DNA from: Thermaerobacter marianensis
Lineage (GTDB): Bacteria > Bacillota > Sulfobacillia > DVGY01
Assembly: GCA_020724425.1 (NCBI GenBank)
Contig: DYGY01000006.1
Coordinates: 23,553-87,552 of the forward strand
Direction: 5' to 3'
Length of the DNA: 64,000 bases
Positions 22,089 through 31,539 of the stretch are shown one piece after another; position 1 is the first letter of the stretch; every line of letters begins with the position of its first letter. The notes under the pieces are model-generated. The model saw only the letters and a program-made list of their open reading frames with translations. It was not told where the DNA came from and searched no databases. Position numbers and translations under genes: made by a program.

Positions 22089-22457
22089 TTGGCACGTATT
22101 GCGGGTGTAGATTTACCACGTGACAAGAGGATTGAGCATGCCCTTCCATATATCTATGGGATTGGAATCTCAACCTCCCGTGAGATATTGGCTAAGACAG
22201 GAATCAATCCTGATACTCGTGTTAAGAATTTAACTGAAGAAGAGATAAATAAATTGCGCGAAGCAATAGACCGTGATTACCGGGTTGAAGGTGACCTTAG
22301 ACGTGATGTTCAGCTTAACATTAAGCGTCTAATTGAAATTGGTAGTTATCGCGGTTTAAGGCATCGTCGTGGTTTGCCTGTCCGTGGACAGAGAACAAAG
22401 ACAAATGCTAGGACACGTAAGGGTCCAAAGAGGACCATCGCTAACAAGCGTAAATAG
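22089..22457 (+). CDS. rpsM: 30S ribosomal protein S13
   Basis: The protein has 122 residues. It begins [19 protein letters not shown] and contains [27 protein letters not shown], the basic C-terminus that contacts the P-site tRNA. The start is TTG 22089 behind CAAGGAGGTGTGCTAAT. First protein gene of the alpha order rpsM-rpsK-rpsD-rpoA-rplQ. Confidence 0.97.
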   Translation: MARIAGVDLPRDKRIEHALPYIYGIGISTSREILAKTGINPDTRVKNLTEEEINKLREAIDRDYRVEGDLRRDVQLNIKRLIEIGSYRGLRHRRGLPVRGQRTKTNARTRKGPKRTIANKRK

Positions 22458-22484
22458 GTCATTTCAGGTAAAGGAGGGAGATAG

Positions 22485-22880
22485 ATGGCCAGGAATAGAA
22501 AGTCTGCACGTCCTCGTAAGAAGGAACGTAAGAATGTGGAACGAGGTATTGCTCATATAACCTCGACATTTAATAACTCAACAATTACTATCACAGACAT
22601 GCAGGGTAATACTCTCTCATGGGGTACTGCCGGTACCCAAGGGTTTAAGGGTTCTAAGAAGGGAACCCCATTTGCAGCAGGTCTAGCAGCTGAAACTGCA
22701 GCTAAAACTGCAATGGAGCATGGTCTACGTGAAGTTGAAGTATATGTTAAAGGTCCCGGATCTGGTAGAGAAGCCGCTATTAGATCACTACAGGGAGCTG
22801 GTCTGGAAGTTACCGTAATTAAGGATGTAACTCCAATTCCGCATAATGGCTGTCGTCCACCAAAGAGACGTAGAGTGTAG
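22485..22880 (+). CDS. rpsK: 30S ribosomal protein S11
   Basis: The protein has 131 residues. [18 protein letters not shown] and the C-terminal [18 protein letters not shown] are diagnostic of S11, which lines the mRNA exit channel. ATG 22485 follows AAAGGAGGGAGATAG. Spacing to rpsM is 27 bases and to rpsD 23. Confidence 0.98.
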   Translation: MARNRKSARPRKKERKNVERGIAHITSTFNNSTITITDMQGNTLSWGTAGTQGFKGSKKGTPFAAGLAAETAAKTAMEHGLREVEVYVKGPGSGREAAIRSLQGAGLEVTVIKDVTPIPHNGCRPPKRRRV

Positions 22881-22903
22881 TTTAGAGGGGGTGAACCGTA
22901 AGG

Positions 22904-23530
22904 ATGGCTAGGTATTCAGGATCAGTATGTCGTTTATGTAGAAGAGAAGGAACAAAGTTATTCCTCAAAGGGGATAAGTGCTATACAGATAAGTGTCCTG
23001 TTGAAAGAAGAGCTTATGCTCCCGGTCAGCATGGTACTAGTCGTAGAAAGCCAACTGAGTATGGTATTCAGTTGCGTGAGAAACAAAAGGCCAGACGCAT
23101 CTATGGTGTCTTAGAAGGTCAATTTAGACGTACTTTTGACAAGGCTTCGCGCTCTCAAGGAGTTACCGGTGAAGCTCTGCTGCAGTTATTAGAAAGTCGC
23201 CTAGATAATATTGTATTTAGAATGGGCTTTGCAGGTTCAAGAGCAGAGGCACGTCAACTAGTACGACATGGCCACTTTACAGTTAATGACAGGAAGGTTA
23301 ATATTCCTTCTTATAGGGTTCGTACTGGAGATGTCATAACTGTAAAAGAGAAGAGCCGTAATGTTGCAAGGATCAAGGAGCTAGTTGAAAGCGCAGAAGG
23401 ACGAACCATCCCAGAATGGCTCAGCGTCAATGCTCAGGACTTCTCAGGCCAAGTATTGCGTTTGCCAAACAGAGAAGAAATTGATATCGAGTTAGAAGAG
23501 CACTTGATTATTGAGCTTTACTCAAGGTAA
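22904..23530 (+). CDS. rpsD: 30S ribosomal protein S4, zinc-containing form
   Basis: S4 is a primary 16S rRNA binder and, in several bacteria, the repressor of the alpha operon. It has 208 residues. The N-terminal part has cysteines C9, C12, C26 and C31 (CRLC and CYTDKC), the zinc-binding C+ form. The S4 domain [26 protein letters not shown] is intact. ATG 22904 follows GAGGGGGTGAACCGTAAGG. Confidence 0.97.
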   Translation: MARYSGSVCRLCRREGTKLFLKGDKCYTDKCPVERRAYAPGQHGTSRRKPTEYGIQLREKQKARRIYGVLEGQFRRTFDKASRSQGVTGEALLQLLESRLDNIVFRMGFAGSRAEARQLVRHGHFTVNDRKVNIPSYRVRTGDVITVKEKSRNVARIKELVESAEGRTIPEWLSVNAQDFSGQVLRLPNREEIDIELEEHLIIELYSR

Positions 23531-23583
23531 TTTGCTGTGATAATCGTCTAAGTGCAACACTTCCGAGGGAGGGTATAGCCTAA

Positions 23584-24531
23584 ATGATTGAAATCGAAAA
23601 GCCCACCATTGAGATGGTTGACTCATCTCCTGACGGGATGTACGGTAAGTTTGTGGTGGAGCCTCTAGAAAGAGGCTATGGAATTACCCTCGGTAATTCC
23701 TTGAGACGAATCTTGCTGTCTTCCTTACCTGGAGCAGCTGTAACATCGGTAAAGATAGATGGAGTCTTGCATGAGTTTTCCACCACTCCAGGTGTGGTTG
23801 AAGATACCGTCGATATTATTCTTAACCTTAAGAAATTAGCAATCAAAATGCATACCGAGGAACCACAGGTATTGCGCATTCAGGCTGAGGGTGAAGGCCC
23901 AGTTACTGCTGGTGACATTATCACAGGCGCTGATGTGGAAATAATCAATGAAGATCTCCATATCGCTACTCTGGATAGAGACGGTCGTTTAACCATGGAG
24001 TTAACGGTTGAAAGAGGCCGTGGGTATTCTCCTGCTGAGCGAAACAAGAAGCCTGATCAACCGATTGGAGTTATTCCTGTTGATTCCATCTTCACTCCTG
24101 TTAAGAGAGTAAATTTCAAAGTTGAAGATACTCGTGTTGGTAAGATCACGGACTTTGATAAGCTAACCCTTGAAATCTGGACAAATGGAACTATTCGTCC
24201 AGAGGATGCTTCAAGCCTGGGTGCTAAGATCATGAGTGAACATCTTAACCTCTTCATCGGATTAACAGAAGCAGCAGGTAATGTGGAGATTATGGTAGAG
24301 AAAGAGGAAGACAACCGTAACAAGTTGTTAGAGTTGAGTATTGAGGAACTCGACCTCAGTGTCCGCTCATATAACTGTCTGAAGAGAGCAGGTCTCAATT
24401 CGGTTGGTGAGCTGATTGAGAAGACACCTGAGGAAATGATGAAAGTTCGTAATCTGGGTAGGAAATCATTAGAAGAGGTTGAAGCTAAGCTAATCGAAAT
24501 TGGTTTGAGCCTAAGGACTCCTGAGGACTAA
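23584..24531 (+). CDS. rpoA: RNA polymerase alpha subunit
   Basis: The protein has 315 residues. The N-terminal domain for assembly carries [26 protein letters not shown]. The C-terminal domain carries [26 protein letters not shown] and [16 protein letters not shown] helices (here [16 protein letters not shown]) that contact UP elements and activators. ATG 23584 follows CGAGGGAGGGTATAGCCTAA. Normal alpha operon position. Confidence 0.98.
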   Translation: MIEIEKPTIEMVDSSPDGMYGKFVVEPLERGYGITLGNSLRRILLSSLPGAAVTSVKIDGVLHEFSTTPGVVEDTVDIILNLKKLAIKMHTEEPQVLRIQAEGEGPVTAGDIITGADVEIINEDLHIATLDRDGRLTMELTVERGRGYSPAERNKKPDQPIGVIPVDSIFTPVKRVNFKVEDTRVGKITDFDKLTLEIWTNGTIRPEDASSLGAKIMSEHLNLFIGLTEAAGNVEIMVEKEEDNRNKLLELSIEELDLSVRSYNCLKRAGLNSVGELIEKTPEEMMKVRNLGRKSLEEVEAKLIEIGLSLRTPED

Positions 24532-24569
24532 TATATCCCAGGCATGTGAGGGTTGACGGAGGGATTATC

Positions 24570-24908
24570 ATGAAGCAAAGAAAGTTAGGCCTTCCTAGCG
24601 ATCAACGGAGAGCCATGTTAAGAAACCTGGTTACTTCATTGTTGGCTGAAGGGCGTATAGAGACAACTGAAGCTAGAGCCAAGGAAGTACGTAGAGAAGC
24701 TGAAAAAATGGTCACTCTGGGTAAAAGAGATGATCTACATGCAAGAAGGCAAGCTCTAGCTTACTTAAATAGTGAAGATGTAGTTACCAAATTATTTGAG
24801 ACTATCGCACCCAAGTACTCTGACCGTAATGGTGGATATACCAGAATCATCAAGACACACCAACGTCGTGGGGATGCAGCTCAAATGGTGATTCTGGAGC
24901 TGGTGTAG
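24570..24908 (+). CDS. rplQ: 50S ribosomal protein L17
   Basis: The protein has 112 residues. [25 protein letters not shown] and the C-terminal [24 protein letters not shown] are typical. The frame is open further upstream, but ATG 24570 is preceded by GACGGAGGGATT and gives the usual short N-terminus. Last gene of the alpha order. The next gene, ecfA1, starts 93 bases later; no terminator with a T-run is seen, so readthrough into the ECF genes is plausible. Confidence 0.97.
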   Translation: MKQRKLGLPSDQRRAMLRNLVTSLLAEGRIETTEARAKEVRREAEKMVTLGKRDDLHARRQALAYLNSEDVVTKLFETIAPKYSDRNGGYTRIIKTHQRRGDAAQMVILELV

Positions 24909-25001
24909 CATCTTTTCACTGCTGAGTCAGCACAACAGGGGCTCCCAGTAGAGGGGGCCTTCTTGATGTGTCTGTCAGGCTCCTTGAAGGGAGGATTAGG
25001 G

Positions 25002-25838
25002 ATGTACCCACTTATATCTGTTAGGGACGTTACCCACAGTTACAATAAAGGTGAAAATGATGAGGTCATGGCTCTTAAGAATATCTCTTTAGAGATTAGT
25101 GAGGGAGAATTCATTGCCATTGTGGGGGCAAATGGTTCAGGGAAATCCACTCTGGCCAAACATCTTAATGCTCTATTGCTACCCACCAGTGGGTCTATCA
25201 CCATCGCTGGTTATGACGTTGAGAAACCTGACAATGTCTGGGAGATACGTAGCACGGTAGGTATGGTTTTTCAAAACCCAGACAATCAGATTGTTGCCAC
25301 TACTATTGAAGAAGATGTTGCCTTTGGTCCTGAAAATCTCGGAGTTGAACCTGAAGAAATTAATCGGCGAATAGATGAGGCCTTGCAAACCGTAAATATG
25401 GAGCAATATCGTAGACATGCTCCCCATCTACTATCTGGTGGTCAAAAACAAAGAGTCGCGATTGCCGGGGTACTTGCAATGCGTCCCCGTTGTATTGTTT
25501 TTGATGAAGCTACCTCAATGCTTGATCCCGGTGGTAGAAAAGAAGTTATGGAGACAGTTAAGCGTCTAAACAGGGATGAGCATATTACTATTGCCTATAT
25601 TACTCACTTTATGGATGAGGCTGTTCAGGCAGACAGAGTAGTAGTTATGGAAGATGGACGGATTGTGCTAGATGGTACTCCTAAAGAGGTCTTTGCTGAT
25701 ATTGAGAGAATCAGACAACTTGGTTTGGATGTTCCTCAAGCCACAGATTTAGCAGTACGTCTGCATAAGAGAGGGTTAAATGTCAACCCAGATGTCCTAG
25801 ATACTAAAGAGTTGGTGAACAAGCTATGCCAATTATAA
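25002..25838 (+). CDS. ecfA1: Energy-coupling factor transporter ATPase EcfA1
   Basis: This is one of two ATPases of the ECF module that powers uptake of vitamins or metal ions through exchangeable S components. It has 278 residues. Walker A is GANGSGKST, the signature is LLSGGQKQRVA and Walker B ends in VFDEATSMLD. ATG 25002 after GGGAGGATTAGGG is preferred over an in-frame upstream ATG at 24963. The last 13 bases overlap ecfA2. No S-component gene is present in the window. Confidence 0.96.
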   Translation: MYPLISVRDVTHSYNKGENDEVMALKNISLEISEGEFIAIVGANGSGKSTLAKHLNALLLPTSGSITIAGYDVEKPDNVWEIRSTVGMVFQNPDNQIVATTIEEDVAFGPENLGVEPEEINRRIDEALQTVNMEQYRRHAPHLLSGGQKQRVAIAGVLAMRPRCIVFDEATSMLDPGGRKEVMETVKRLNRDEHITIAYITHFMDEAVQADRVVVMEDGRIVLDGTPKEVFADIERIRQLGLDVPQATDLAVRLHKRGLNVNPDVLDTKELVNKLCQL

Positions 25839-26698
25839 TTGAAAGGTTAAGTCATACCTATCAGAAGGATACACCATTCCAGGTAGAGGCGTTACATGAC
25901 ATTAACCTGACCATACGGGATGGGGAGTTTATTGGTTTGATTGGACCTACCGGTTCAGGTAAATCAACCCTAATTCAGCATTTAAATGGTCTTTTACGGG
26001 CTAGTAGTGGCAGAGTTGTTGTTGATGGGGAAGTAATTGGGGAAAATAAGCAAAGATTAAAGGACATCAGGCAAAAAGTTGGCTTGATTTTCCAATACCC
26101 AGAGCATCAGCTCTTTGAAGAGACTGTCTTTGCTGATATTGCTTTTGGTCCTAAGAATCTAGGCTTAGAGCCTGAAGAAATACAGCGCCGGGTTACAAAT
26201 AGTATGAAAGTTGTTGGATTACCAACAGAATTAGCGGAACGGTCACCCTTTGAGTTAAGTGGTGGTCAGATGCGAAGAGTAGCTATTGCCGGTGTCTTAG
26301 CAATGGAACCAAGCATTCTCATTCTTGATGAGCCAACAGCCGGTTTGGATCCTCGCGGCAGAGATGAAATTCTTGGTCAGATTGAGTTTTTGCATAAGAA
26401 ACTGAATCTTACAACAATTTTGGTTTCTCACAGTATGGAGGACATAGCAAGACTAGTAGATAGACTTATAGTGATGCATAAAGGGACCGTGCTATTACAA
26501 GGCACTCCCCGTGAAGTCTTTGCCGAAGAGAAAATTCTTGAGGAGATTGGCCTAGCCGTCCCACAGGTTAAGACCATAATGACAAGTCTTAGAGATCAGG
26601 GTCTGGATGTCTCAACAGATGTTCTAAACTTAAATGAAGCAGAAAATGAAATAATGAAGTATTTCAAGAAGAGAACAGGGGGGACTAGTGATGCTTAA
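25826..26698 (+). CDS. ecfA2: Energy-coupling factor transporter ATPase EcfA2
   Basis: This is the second ATPase of the ECF module, 290 residues. Walker A is GPTGSGKST, the signature is ELSGGQMRRVAIAG and Walker B is LILDEPTAGLDP. It begins with ATG 25826 inside the end of ecfA1 (13-base overlap), and its own end overlaps ecfT by 8 bases. The three genes are tightly coupled. The order ecfA1-ecfA2-ecfT-truA-rplM-rpsI is the standard Bacillota arrangement. Confidence 0.96.
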   Translation: MPIIIERLSHTYQKDTPFQVEALHDINLTIRDGEFIGLIGPTGSGKSTLIQHLNGLLRASSGRVVVDGEVIGENKQRLKDIRQKVGLIFQYPEHQLFEETVFADIAFGPKNLGLEPEEIQRRVTNSMKVVGLPTELAERSPFELSGGQMRRVAIAGVLAMEPSILILDEPTAGLDPRGRDEILGQIEFLHKKLNLTTILVSHSMEDIARLVDRLIVMHKGTVLLQGTPREVFAEEKILEEIGLAVPQVKTIMTSLRDQGLDVSTDVLNLNEAENEIMKYFKKRTGGTSDA

Positions 26699-27479
26699 GA
26701 ATATCACTCTTGGTCAATATCTCCCTGGAGACTCAGTTATTCATAGATTAGATCCTAGAACCAAGATAGTTACTACCGGAATATTTATTATCGTCCTTTT
26801 TCTAATTAGCAGTTGGTGGGGATATCTGCTTTTTGCAGGTTTTTTGGGATATATAATTTATGCATCTAAGATTTCTGTACGTTTTGTATTTGGAACGTTA
26901 AGACCATTATTAATAATTCTCTTGCTTACACTGATATTAAACATGTTTTTGACTCCAGGAGAGTTATTATATCAGTTAGGTCCACTTAAGGTAACTTATG
27001 AGGGTGTTGTTAGAGCGTTTCAAATGGCAATAAGATTAGTATTATTGATCCTTGCTACAAATATGTTGACATTGACAACTAGTCCAATTGATCTAACCGA
27101 TGGAATGGAGAGTTTGCTAAAACCCTTCAGCAAGATGGGTGTTCCAGCTCATGAGCTAGCGATGATGATGACCATCGCTTTAAGATTCATACCAACACTT
27201 CTAGAAGAGGCAGACAAGATTATGAAGGCTCAGATGGCTAGAGGCGCTGACTTTGAAACAGGCAATGTCATGCAGAGAGCTAAGGCTTTAGTGCCGATTC
27301 TCGTACCGTTGTTTGTCAGTGCTTTTCGCAGGGCTGATGACCTGGCAATGGCTATGGAAGCAAGAGCATATAGAGGTGGGCAGGGAAGAACTCGATTCCG
27401 TCAGTTACAGTTAAGTCAGTTAGATTACGCTGCCTGGGGAATAGTGACACTAATCACTGTAGGCTTGATTGTACTGTAA
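26691..27479 (+). CDS. ecfT: Energy-coupling factor transporter transmembrane protein EcfT
   Basis: This is the membrane scaffold of the ECF module, 262 residues with several hydrophobic helices. It contains two Ala-Arg-Gly-type coupling motifs, here AQMARGADF and AMEARAYRGG, which contact the two ATPases. ATG 26691 is used; GTG 26688 is one codon earlier, and the site is GGGGGGAC. Substrate specificity cannot be told, because the S component lies elsewhere. Confidence 0.95.
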   Translation: MLKNITLGQYLPGDSVIHRLDPRTKIVTTGIFIIVLFLISSWWGYLLFAGFLGYIIYASKISVRFVFGTLRPLLIILLLTLILNMFLTPGELLYQLGPLKVTYEGVVRAFQMAIRLVLLILATNMLTLTTSPIDLTDGMESLLKPFSKMGVPAHELAMMMTIALRFIPTLLEEADKIMKAQMARGADFETGNVMQRAKALVPILVPLFVSAFRRADDLAMAMEARAYRGGQGRTRFRQLQLSQLDYAAWGIVTLITVGLIVL

Positions 27480-27485
27480 GAAGGG

Positions 27486-28247
27486 GTGAGAGTTATTTCA
27501 GAGCGGAATATTAAACTCACCATTGCTTATGACGGTACAGCATATCATGGTTGGCAAAGGCAGACTAATGCCATAAGTGTGCAAGAGGTTCTCGAAGAGG
27601 CTTTAAGCAGAATCTGCAAAGAGCCGATAACTATATATGGAGCAGGTAGGACAGACAGTGGAGTACATGCTTCCGGACAGGTAGCTAACTTCAAGACCAC
27701 TGCTAGAATTCCAGTAGACAGGATACCCTATGCCATTAACAGCGTTACTCCCAGGGATCTGGTTGTTCATAAAGCTGAAGAAGTTGACCAGTCCTTTCAT
27801 GCCCGTTACAGCGCTAAAGGCAAGGTTTATGTCTACAGAATATATAATGCGGAGTTTCCTTCGCCTTTCTGGAGAAATTTCGCACTACATTATCCACTTC
27901 ATCTAGATGTATCCGCTATGAGAAAAGCTTGTGAATACTTGATTGGAACTCATGATTTTAGTTCTTTTAGGGCGGCTGGAAGTGAAGTAAAGACCTCGGT
28001 TAGAACAGTCAAACGGCTTGAGATAACACACAAAGAGGAACTTATCACTATCATAGCTGAAGCGGATGGCTTTCTCTATAACATGGTGCGCATCATAGTT
28101 GGAGCCTTGCTTGATGTGGGATCAGGCAAACTACAACCTGATGATGTACAAAAGATCTTACTGGCAAAAGATCGTGGTATAGCTAGCCCAACCGCTCCTT
28201 CTCATGGATTAACTCTACTAAAGGTACATTATTCTGAAGTGGATTAA
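27486..28247 (+). CDS. truA: tRNA pseudouridine(38-40) synthase
   Basis: The enzyme isomerises uridines 38-40 in the anticodon stem of tRNAs. It has 253 residues. The catalytic aspartate is D57 in GAGRTDSGVHASGQ. FHARYSAKGKVYVYRI and FLYNMVRIIVG are further family motifs. GTG 27486 is used, but its AAGAAGGGG is very close, so the true start is uncertain by a few codons. It lies 6 bases after ecfT. Confidence 0.95.
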   Translation: MRVISERNIKLTIAYDGTAYHGWQRQTNAISVQEVLEEALSRICKEPITIYGAGRTDSGVHASGQVANFKTTARIPVDRIPYAINSVTPRDLVVHKAEEVDQSFHARYSAKGKVYVYRIYNAEFPSPFWRNFALHYPLHLDVSAMRKACEYLIGTHDFSSFRAAGSEVKTSVRTVKRLEITHKEELITIIAEADGFLYNMVRIIVGALLDVGSGKLQPDDVQKILLAKDRGIASPTAPSHGLTLLKVHYSEVD

Positions 28248-28270
28248 GGTTAGTGGATGATAGCTTTTGC

Positions 28271-28299
28271 TTGACACCCTTAAGGGCTTAAGATAAAAT
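28271..28299 (+). promoter_or_regulatory. Sigma-A promoter of rplM-rpsI
   Basis: TTGACA at 28271-28276 and TAAAAT at 28294-28299 are 17 nt apart, close to consensus. The expected start near 28306 gives a leader of about 20 nt containing AAGGAGG before rplM. Confidence 0.85.
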
Positions 28300-28328
28300 G
28301 ATTCTGTGTATTAAGGAGGTTAACAGGG

Positions 28329-28763
28329 ATGAAAACGACATATATGGCCAAGCCACATGAAGTCGAAAAAAAATGGTATGTTATTGATGCTACCGATATG
28401 CCTTTAGGTCGTTTGGCTAGTGAAGTAGCTAAAATTCTAAGAGGCAAGCATAAGCCAATCTATACTCCTCATGTAGATACTGGCGATTATGTTATTGTTA
28501 TTAATGCAGACAAAGTAGTACTGACAGGGAAAAAGTTAGATAAGAAGATGTACTATCGCCACAGTGGTTATCCTGGGGGACTAAAAGCCATGAACTATCG
28601 TGATTTTATGGCAAAGACACCTGACAGGGTTGTAGAAAAGGCGGTTAAGGGTATGTTACCTCATAATAGCCTTGGAAGAGCAATGGGTAGGAAGCTTAAG
28701 GTATATGCTGGTCCTAACCATCCACACGAGGCTCAAAAGCCTGAGATCTTAAAACTCTCATAG
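28329..28763 (+). CDS. rplM: 50S ribosomal protein L13
   Basis: The protein has 144 residues. [28 protein letters not shown] and the conserved [26 protein letters not shown] mark L13, an early assembly protein. ATG 28329 follows TTAAGGAGGTTAACAGGG. It has its own strong promoter and pairs with rpsI, as in most bacteria. Confidence 0.98.
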   Translation: MKTTYMAKPHEVEKKWYVIDATDMPLGRLASEVAKILRGKHKPIYTPHVDTGDYVIVINADKVVLTGKKLDKKMYYRHSGYPGGLKAMNYRDFMAKTPDRVVEKAVKGMLPHNSLGRAMGRKLKVYAGPNHPHEAQKPEILKLS

Positions 28764-28807
28764 TTTTATATACTTTATAATTTTAAAGTACAGGAAGGAG
28801 GGTAAAG

Positions 28808-29200
28808 GTGTCCCAATTGCAATATTTAGGAACAGGAAGAAGAAAAAGAGCTGTTGCAAGGGTGCGCCTAGTACCTGGTACTGGCAATATTGTTGTTAAT
28901 GGTCGTCCCTTTGATGAATATTTTCCACTCAAAACAATGCAAATCATTGTCAAACAACCATTAAACCTAACCAATCTGGCTGACAAATACGATGTTATTG
29001 CCAGGGTTAATGGTGGCGGTGTGTCTGGTCAGGCAGGTGCAGTGAGACACGGTATTTCTAGGTCACTTTTAAAAGCTGACGATTCATTGAGACCTGTATT
29101 GAAGAGAGCTGGTTTCTTAACTCGTGACCCACGTGTTAAGGAAAGAAAGAAATACGGACTTAAGAAAGCTCGTAAAGCACCTCAGTTCTCCAAACGTTAA
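28808..29200 (+). CDS. rpsI: 30S ribosomal protein S9
   Basis: The protein has 130 residues. [19 protein letters not shown] and the C-terminal [24 protein letters not shown], whose terminal Lys-Arg contacts the P-site tRNA, are intact. The start is GTG 28808 after GGAAGGAGGGTAAAG. A strong intrinsic terminator begins 9 bases after the stop and closes the translation supercluster. Confidence 0.98.
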   Translation: MSQLQYLGTGRRKRAVARVRLVPGTGNIVVNGRPFDEYFPLKTMQIIVKQPLNLTNLADKYDVIARVNGGGVSGQAGAVRHGISRSLLKADDSLRPVLKRAGFLTRDPRVKERKKYGLKKARKAPQFSKR

Positions 29201-29208
29201 AGACAAGG

Positions 29209-29233
29209 GAGAGGGCAATGCCCTCTCTTTTTT
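29209..29233 (+). terminator. Intrinsic terminator after rpsI
   Basis: An 8-bp perfect stem (GAGAGGGC / GCCCTCTC) with an AAT loop is followed directly by TTTTTT. This is a textbook rho-independent terminator. Confidence 0.92.
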
Positions 29234-29285
29234 GGTTTATGGGAAAGATAAAGTGCATATATTGATGGAGAAGGAGTGATGTGTT

Positions 29286-30017
29286 TTGAACACGCGAGTT
29301 GTGCAGGCCCTTCTCCTTTTTCTATTAATTCTTATCCTTCTTTACACGGGGATCCTCAAACCACTAATCAATATTGTCAGAACAGAGGTAATCCTTGCTA
29401 ATGCCAGTTCATCTATCCAGGGTAAGTTAATAGTCATAGACCCGGGTCATGGGGGGATGGATCCAGGAAGTGTAGGAAGTAAAGGTGTTCTTGAAAAAGA
29501 TGTAGTTCTAGAGGTTGCGCTGCGTCTAGCAGAGTTGCTCGAAGATTCAGGAGCACATGTCATTCTAACTAGAGATAGTGATACTGACTTGAGTAATCTT
29601 AGTGAAGGTGGTTTCTCTACCCGCAAATTGGCCGACCTTACTAAACGGATTGAGATCATCAACGCTTCAGGGGCAGATGTTGCGTTAACCATTCATGCTA
29701 ATGCAACTCCATCTTCTCGTTGGTATGGTGGTCAGGTCTTCTATATTCAAGAACAGGAAGACTCAAAAAGACTCGCAGAAGCCATTCAGAGAGAATTAAA
29801 GGAGATTACAGGACAAACACATAGGGAGACAAATACTAACATTAATCAGAAGCTTTTGAAGGAGAGCGTCATCCCCATGGTAAATGTAGAGGTGGGCTTT
29901 CTCAGTAATCAAAGAGAGGAGGAACTCCTATCAAGTCCCTCCTATCAAAATAAATTAGCATGGGCTATTTTTGTGGGTCTTCTTAGATACTTTGCAGAAG
30001 AACCCTCAAATCACTAG
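29286..30017 (+). CDS. cwlD: N-acetylmuramoyl-L-alanine amidase CwlD
   Basis: This is a zinc amidase of the Amidase_3 family, 243 residues, with an N-terminal membrane anchor (residues 6-25). Zinc ligands are His in IDPGHGGMDPG, Glu in EKDVVLEVAL and His in TIHANA; the catalytic Glu lies in NVEVGFLSN. CwlD helps make muramic-lactam in spore cortex, so the organism is probably a spore former. The TTG start follows AAGGAG at a rather long distance. CATATATT at about 29255 resembles a sporulation -10 element, but weakly. The end overlaps accC by 4 bases, tail to tail. Confidence 0.9.
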   Translation: MNTRVVQALLLFLLILILLYTGILKPLINIVRTEVILANASSSIQGKLIVIDPGHGGMDPGSVGSKGVLEKDVVLEVALRLAELLEDSGAHVILTRDSDTDLSNLSEGGFSTRKLADLTKRIEIINASGADVALTIHANATPSSRWYGGQVFYIQEQEDSKRLAEAIQRELKEITGQTHRETNTNINQKLLKESVIPMVNVEVGFLSNQREEELLSSPSYQNKLAWAIFVGLLRYFAEEPSNH

Positions 30018-31360
30018 CTCTTTAAGATGTTATCTTCAAGGAACCGGGTATGGATATCACCATTCTGGAAAGACTCATTGGTAAGAATCTTTTGGTGTAG
30101 AGGAATTGTTGTCTGTACACCTTCTATTTTTGTCTCACTTAGGACTCTTTGCATGCGATTGATGGCCTCTTCACGATCCTTACCCCAAGTAACAATTTTG
30201 GCAACCAGCGAGTCATAATACGGCTTAATTTCTGAACCAGTCTGAATGCCAGAATCTACTCTAACACCGGAACCAAGACCAAATTCACACTTTGTAATCG
30301 TCCCAGGTGAAGGCATAAAGTTCTTTTCTGGGTCTTCAGCGTTAATTCTGCATTCAATTGCCCAACCATTAAACTTAATATCTTCCTGCTTATAGCTCAA
30401 TGGTTGACCTGCAGCTATTCTAATCTGTTCTTTAACTATATCCACCCCAGTTATCATTTCTGTAGCTGGATGTTCAACCTGGATTCGAGTATTCATTTCA
30501 ATGAAATAGAAGTTACCGTGTTTATCTACCAGGAATTCCACTGTACCTGCATTAGTATAGTTTACCGCTTTCGCTGCCTTTATAGCAGCTTGACTCATTT
30601 TATCCCGTAATTCAGGAGAAACCGCTGGGCTTAATGCTTCTTCAAGTATCTTCTGTCTTCGACGTTGCAAGGATGATTCTCTCTCTCCTAAATGAATAAC
30701 ATTACCCTGTTTATCAGCAAGTACCTGAAACTCAATATGTCTTGGATTTTCTAAGAATTTCTCTAAATAGACTTCTGCATTACCAAAAATTGACTGAGCC
30801 TCTCTCTTTGCGGCAGCCAAGGCTTCTTTGAGTTCATCAGGTGTGTTTGCTATACGGATACCTCTACCACCACCACCTGCAGCCGCTTTAACAAGTACAG
30901 GGTACCCTATTTCTGAAGCTTTGCCTAAGGCTTGTTCTTCGTTGCTAATGCTGCCTTCAGTACCGGGGATAACGGGTACCTCATTCTTAATCATAATTTC
31001 ACGAGCCATTGATTTGTAGCCCATTCTTTCGATTGAGCTAGCATTTGGTCCTATAAACTCAATGCCCCATGTTTCACAGACAGCTGCAAAATGGGGGTTC
31101 TCAGATAGGAAGCCATAGCCTGGATGGATCGCATCTACACCTGCCTTACCTGCGACCTCAATTATTGCTGGAACGTTTAGGTAGCTCTTTACTGCCTGAG
31201 CGGGACCTATGTAGTACGCTTCATCAGCTAGTTGTACATGTAAAGAGTCTTCATCGGCCTCAGAAAAAACAGCAACAGATGTAATTCCTAGTTCCTTAAG
31301 AGCTCTAATGATTCTTACAGCTATTTCACCTCTATTTGCAACTAATACCTTATTGAACAT
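30014..31360 (-). CDS. accC: Biotin carboxylase (AccC / PycA type)
   Basis: This ATP-grasp enzyme carboxylates biotin on a carrier protein. It has 448 residues, the standalone biotin carboxylase length. MFNKVLVANRGEIAVRII, the ATP-binding glycine loop AAAGGGGRGIR and the catalytic MNTRIQVEHPATEMITG are intact. No biotin carrier (accB) or carboxyltransferase gene is adjacent, so it may serve acetyl-CoA carboxylase, pyruvate carboxylase or another decarboxylase complex. ATG 31360 has no good ribosome binding site of its own. A 7-codon leader ORF with a strong site lies just upstream. Confidence 0.93.
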   Translation of the reverse strand: MFNKVLVANRGEIAVRIIRALKELGITSVAVFSEADEDSLHVQLADEAYYIGPAQAVKSYLNVPAIIEVAGKAGVDAIHPGYGFLSENPHFAAVCETWGIEFIGPNASSIERMGYKSMAREIMIKNEVPVIPGTEGSISNEEQALGKASEIGYPVLVKAAAGGGGRGIRIANTPDELKEALAAAKREAQSIFGNAEVYLEKFLENPRHIEFQVLADKQGNVIHLGERESSLQRRRQKILEEALSPAVSPELRDKMSQAAIKAAKAVNYTNAGTVEFLVDKHGNFYFIEMNTRIQVEHPATEMITGVDIVKEQIRIAAGQPLSYKQEDIKFNGWAIECRINAEDPEKNFMPSPGTITKCEFGLGSGVRVDSGIQTGSEIKPYYDSLVAKIVTWGKDREEAINRMQRVLSETKIEGVQTTIPLHQKILTNESFQNGDIHTRFLEDNILKS

Positions 31361-31363
31361 AAG

Positions 31364-31387
31364 TTAACCTGGTATATTACCAGGCAT
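31364..31387 (-). other. 7-codon leader ORF and hairpin before accC
   Basis: On the minus strand, TGGAGGGGG lies directly before ATG 31387, which opens the mini-ORF MPGNIPG. It stops with TAA 3 bases before the accC ATG, in the same frame. The mini-ORF contains a perfect 7-bp hairpin (CCTGGTA / TACCAGG, 31368-31384). The strong site serves the mini-ORF, not accC. Re-initiation or coupled translation of accC is inferred. Confidence 0.4.
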
Positions 31388-31432
31388 TGCACCCCCTCCA
31401 TACAAGTAAATACTTCGAAACTCATTCTCCAA

Positions 31433-31539
31433 TTGACTTAAGAAATCCTGCCCTATTCGACACTCTTCGATTAAAACACCCATGAATATTTTGGCAGGAA
31501 ATTTAGCGATTTAAGCGAACTCTATAAGTACATCCTGCC
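31433..31539. promoter_or_regulatory. accC / amr divergent spacer with a Spo0A-like box and GGCAGGA repeats
   Basis: The spacer between the divergent accC and LigB-like genes holds TGTCGAA (minus strand, 31456-31462), which matches the Spo0A 0A-box core. It also has TCCTGCC at 31446-31452 and 31533-31539 and the inverted GGCAGGA at 31493-31499. TTGACT at 31433-31438 could be a plus-strand -35, but no well-spaced -10 is clear. Regulation by Spo0A is an inference from a short motif. Confidence 0.35.

Noticed and set aside
24057..24398. 113-codon antisense frame within rpoA
   Set aside because: It is a shadow of the conserved alpha subunit gene.
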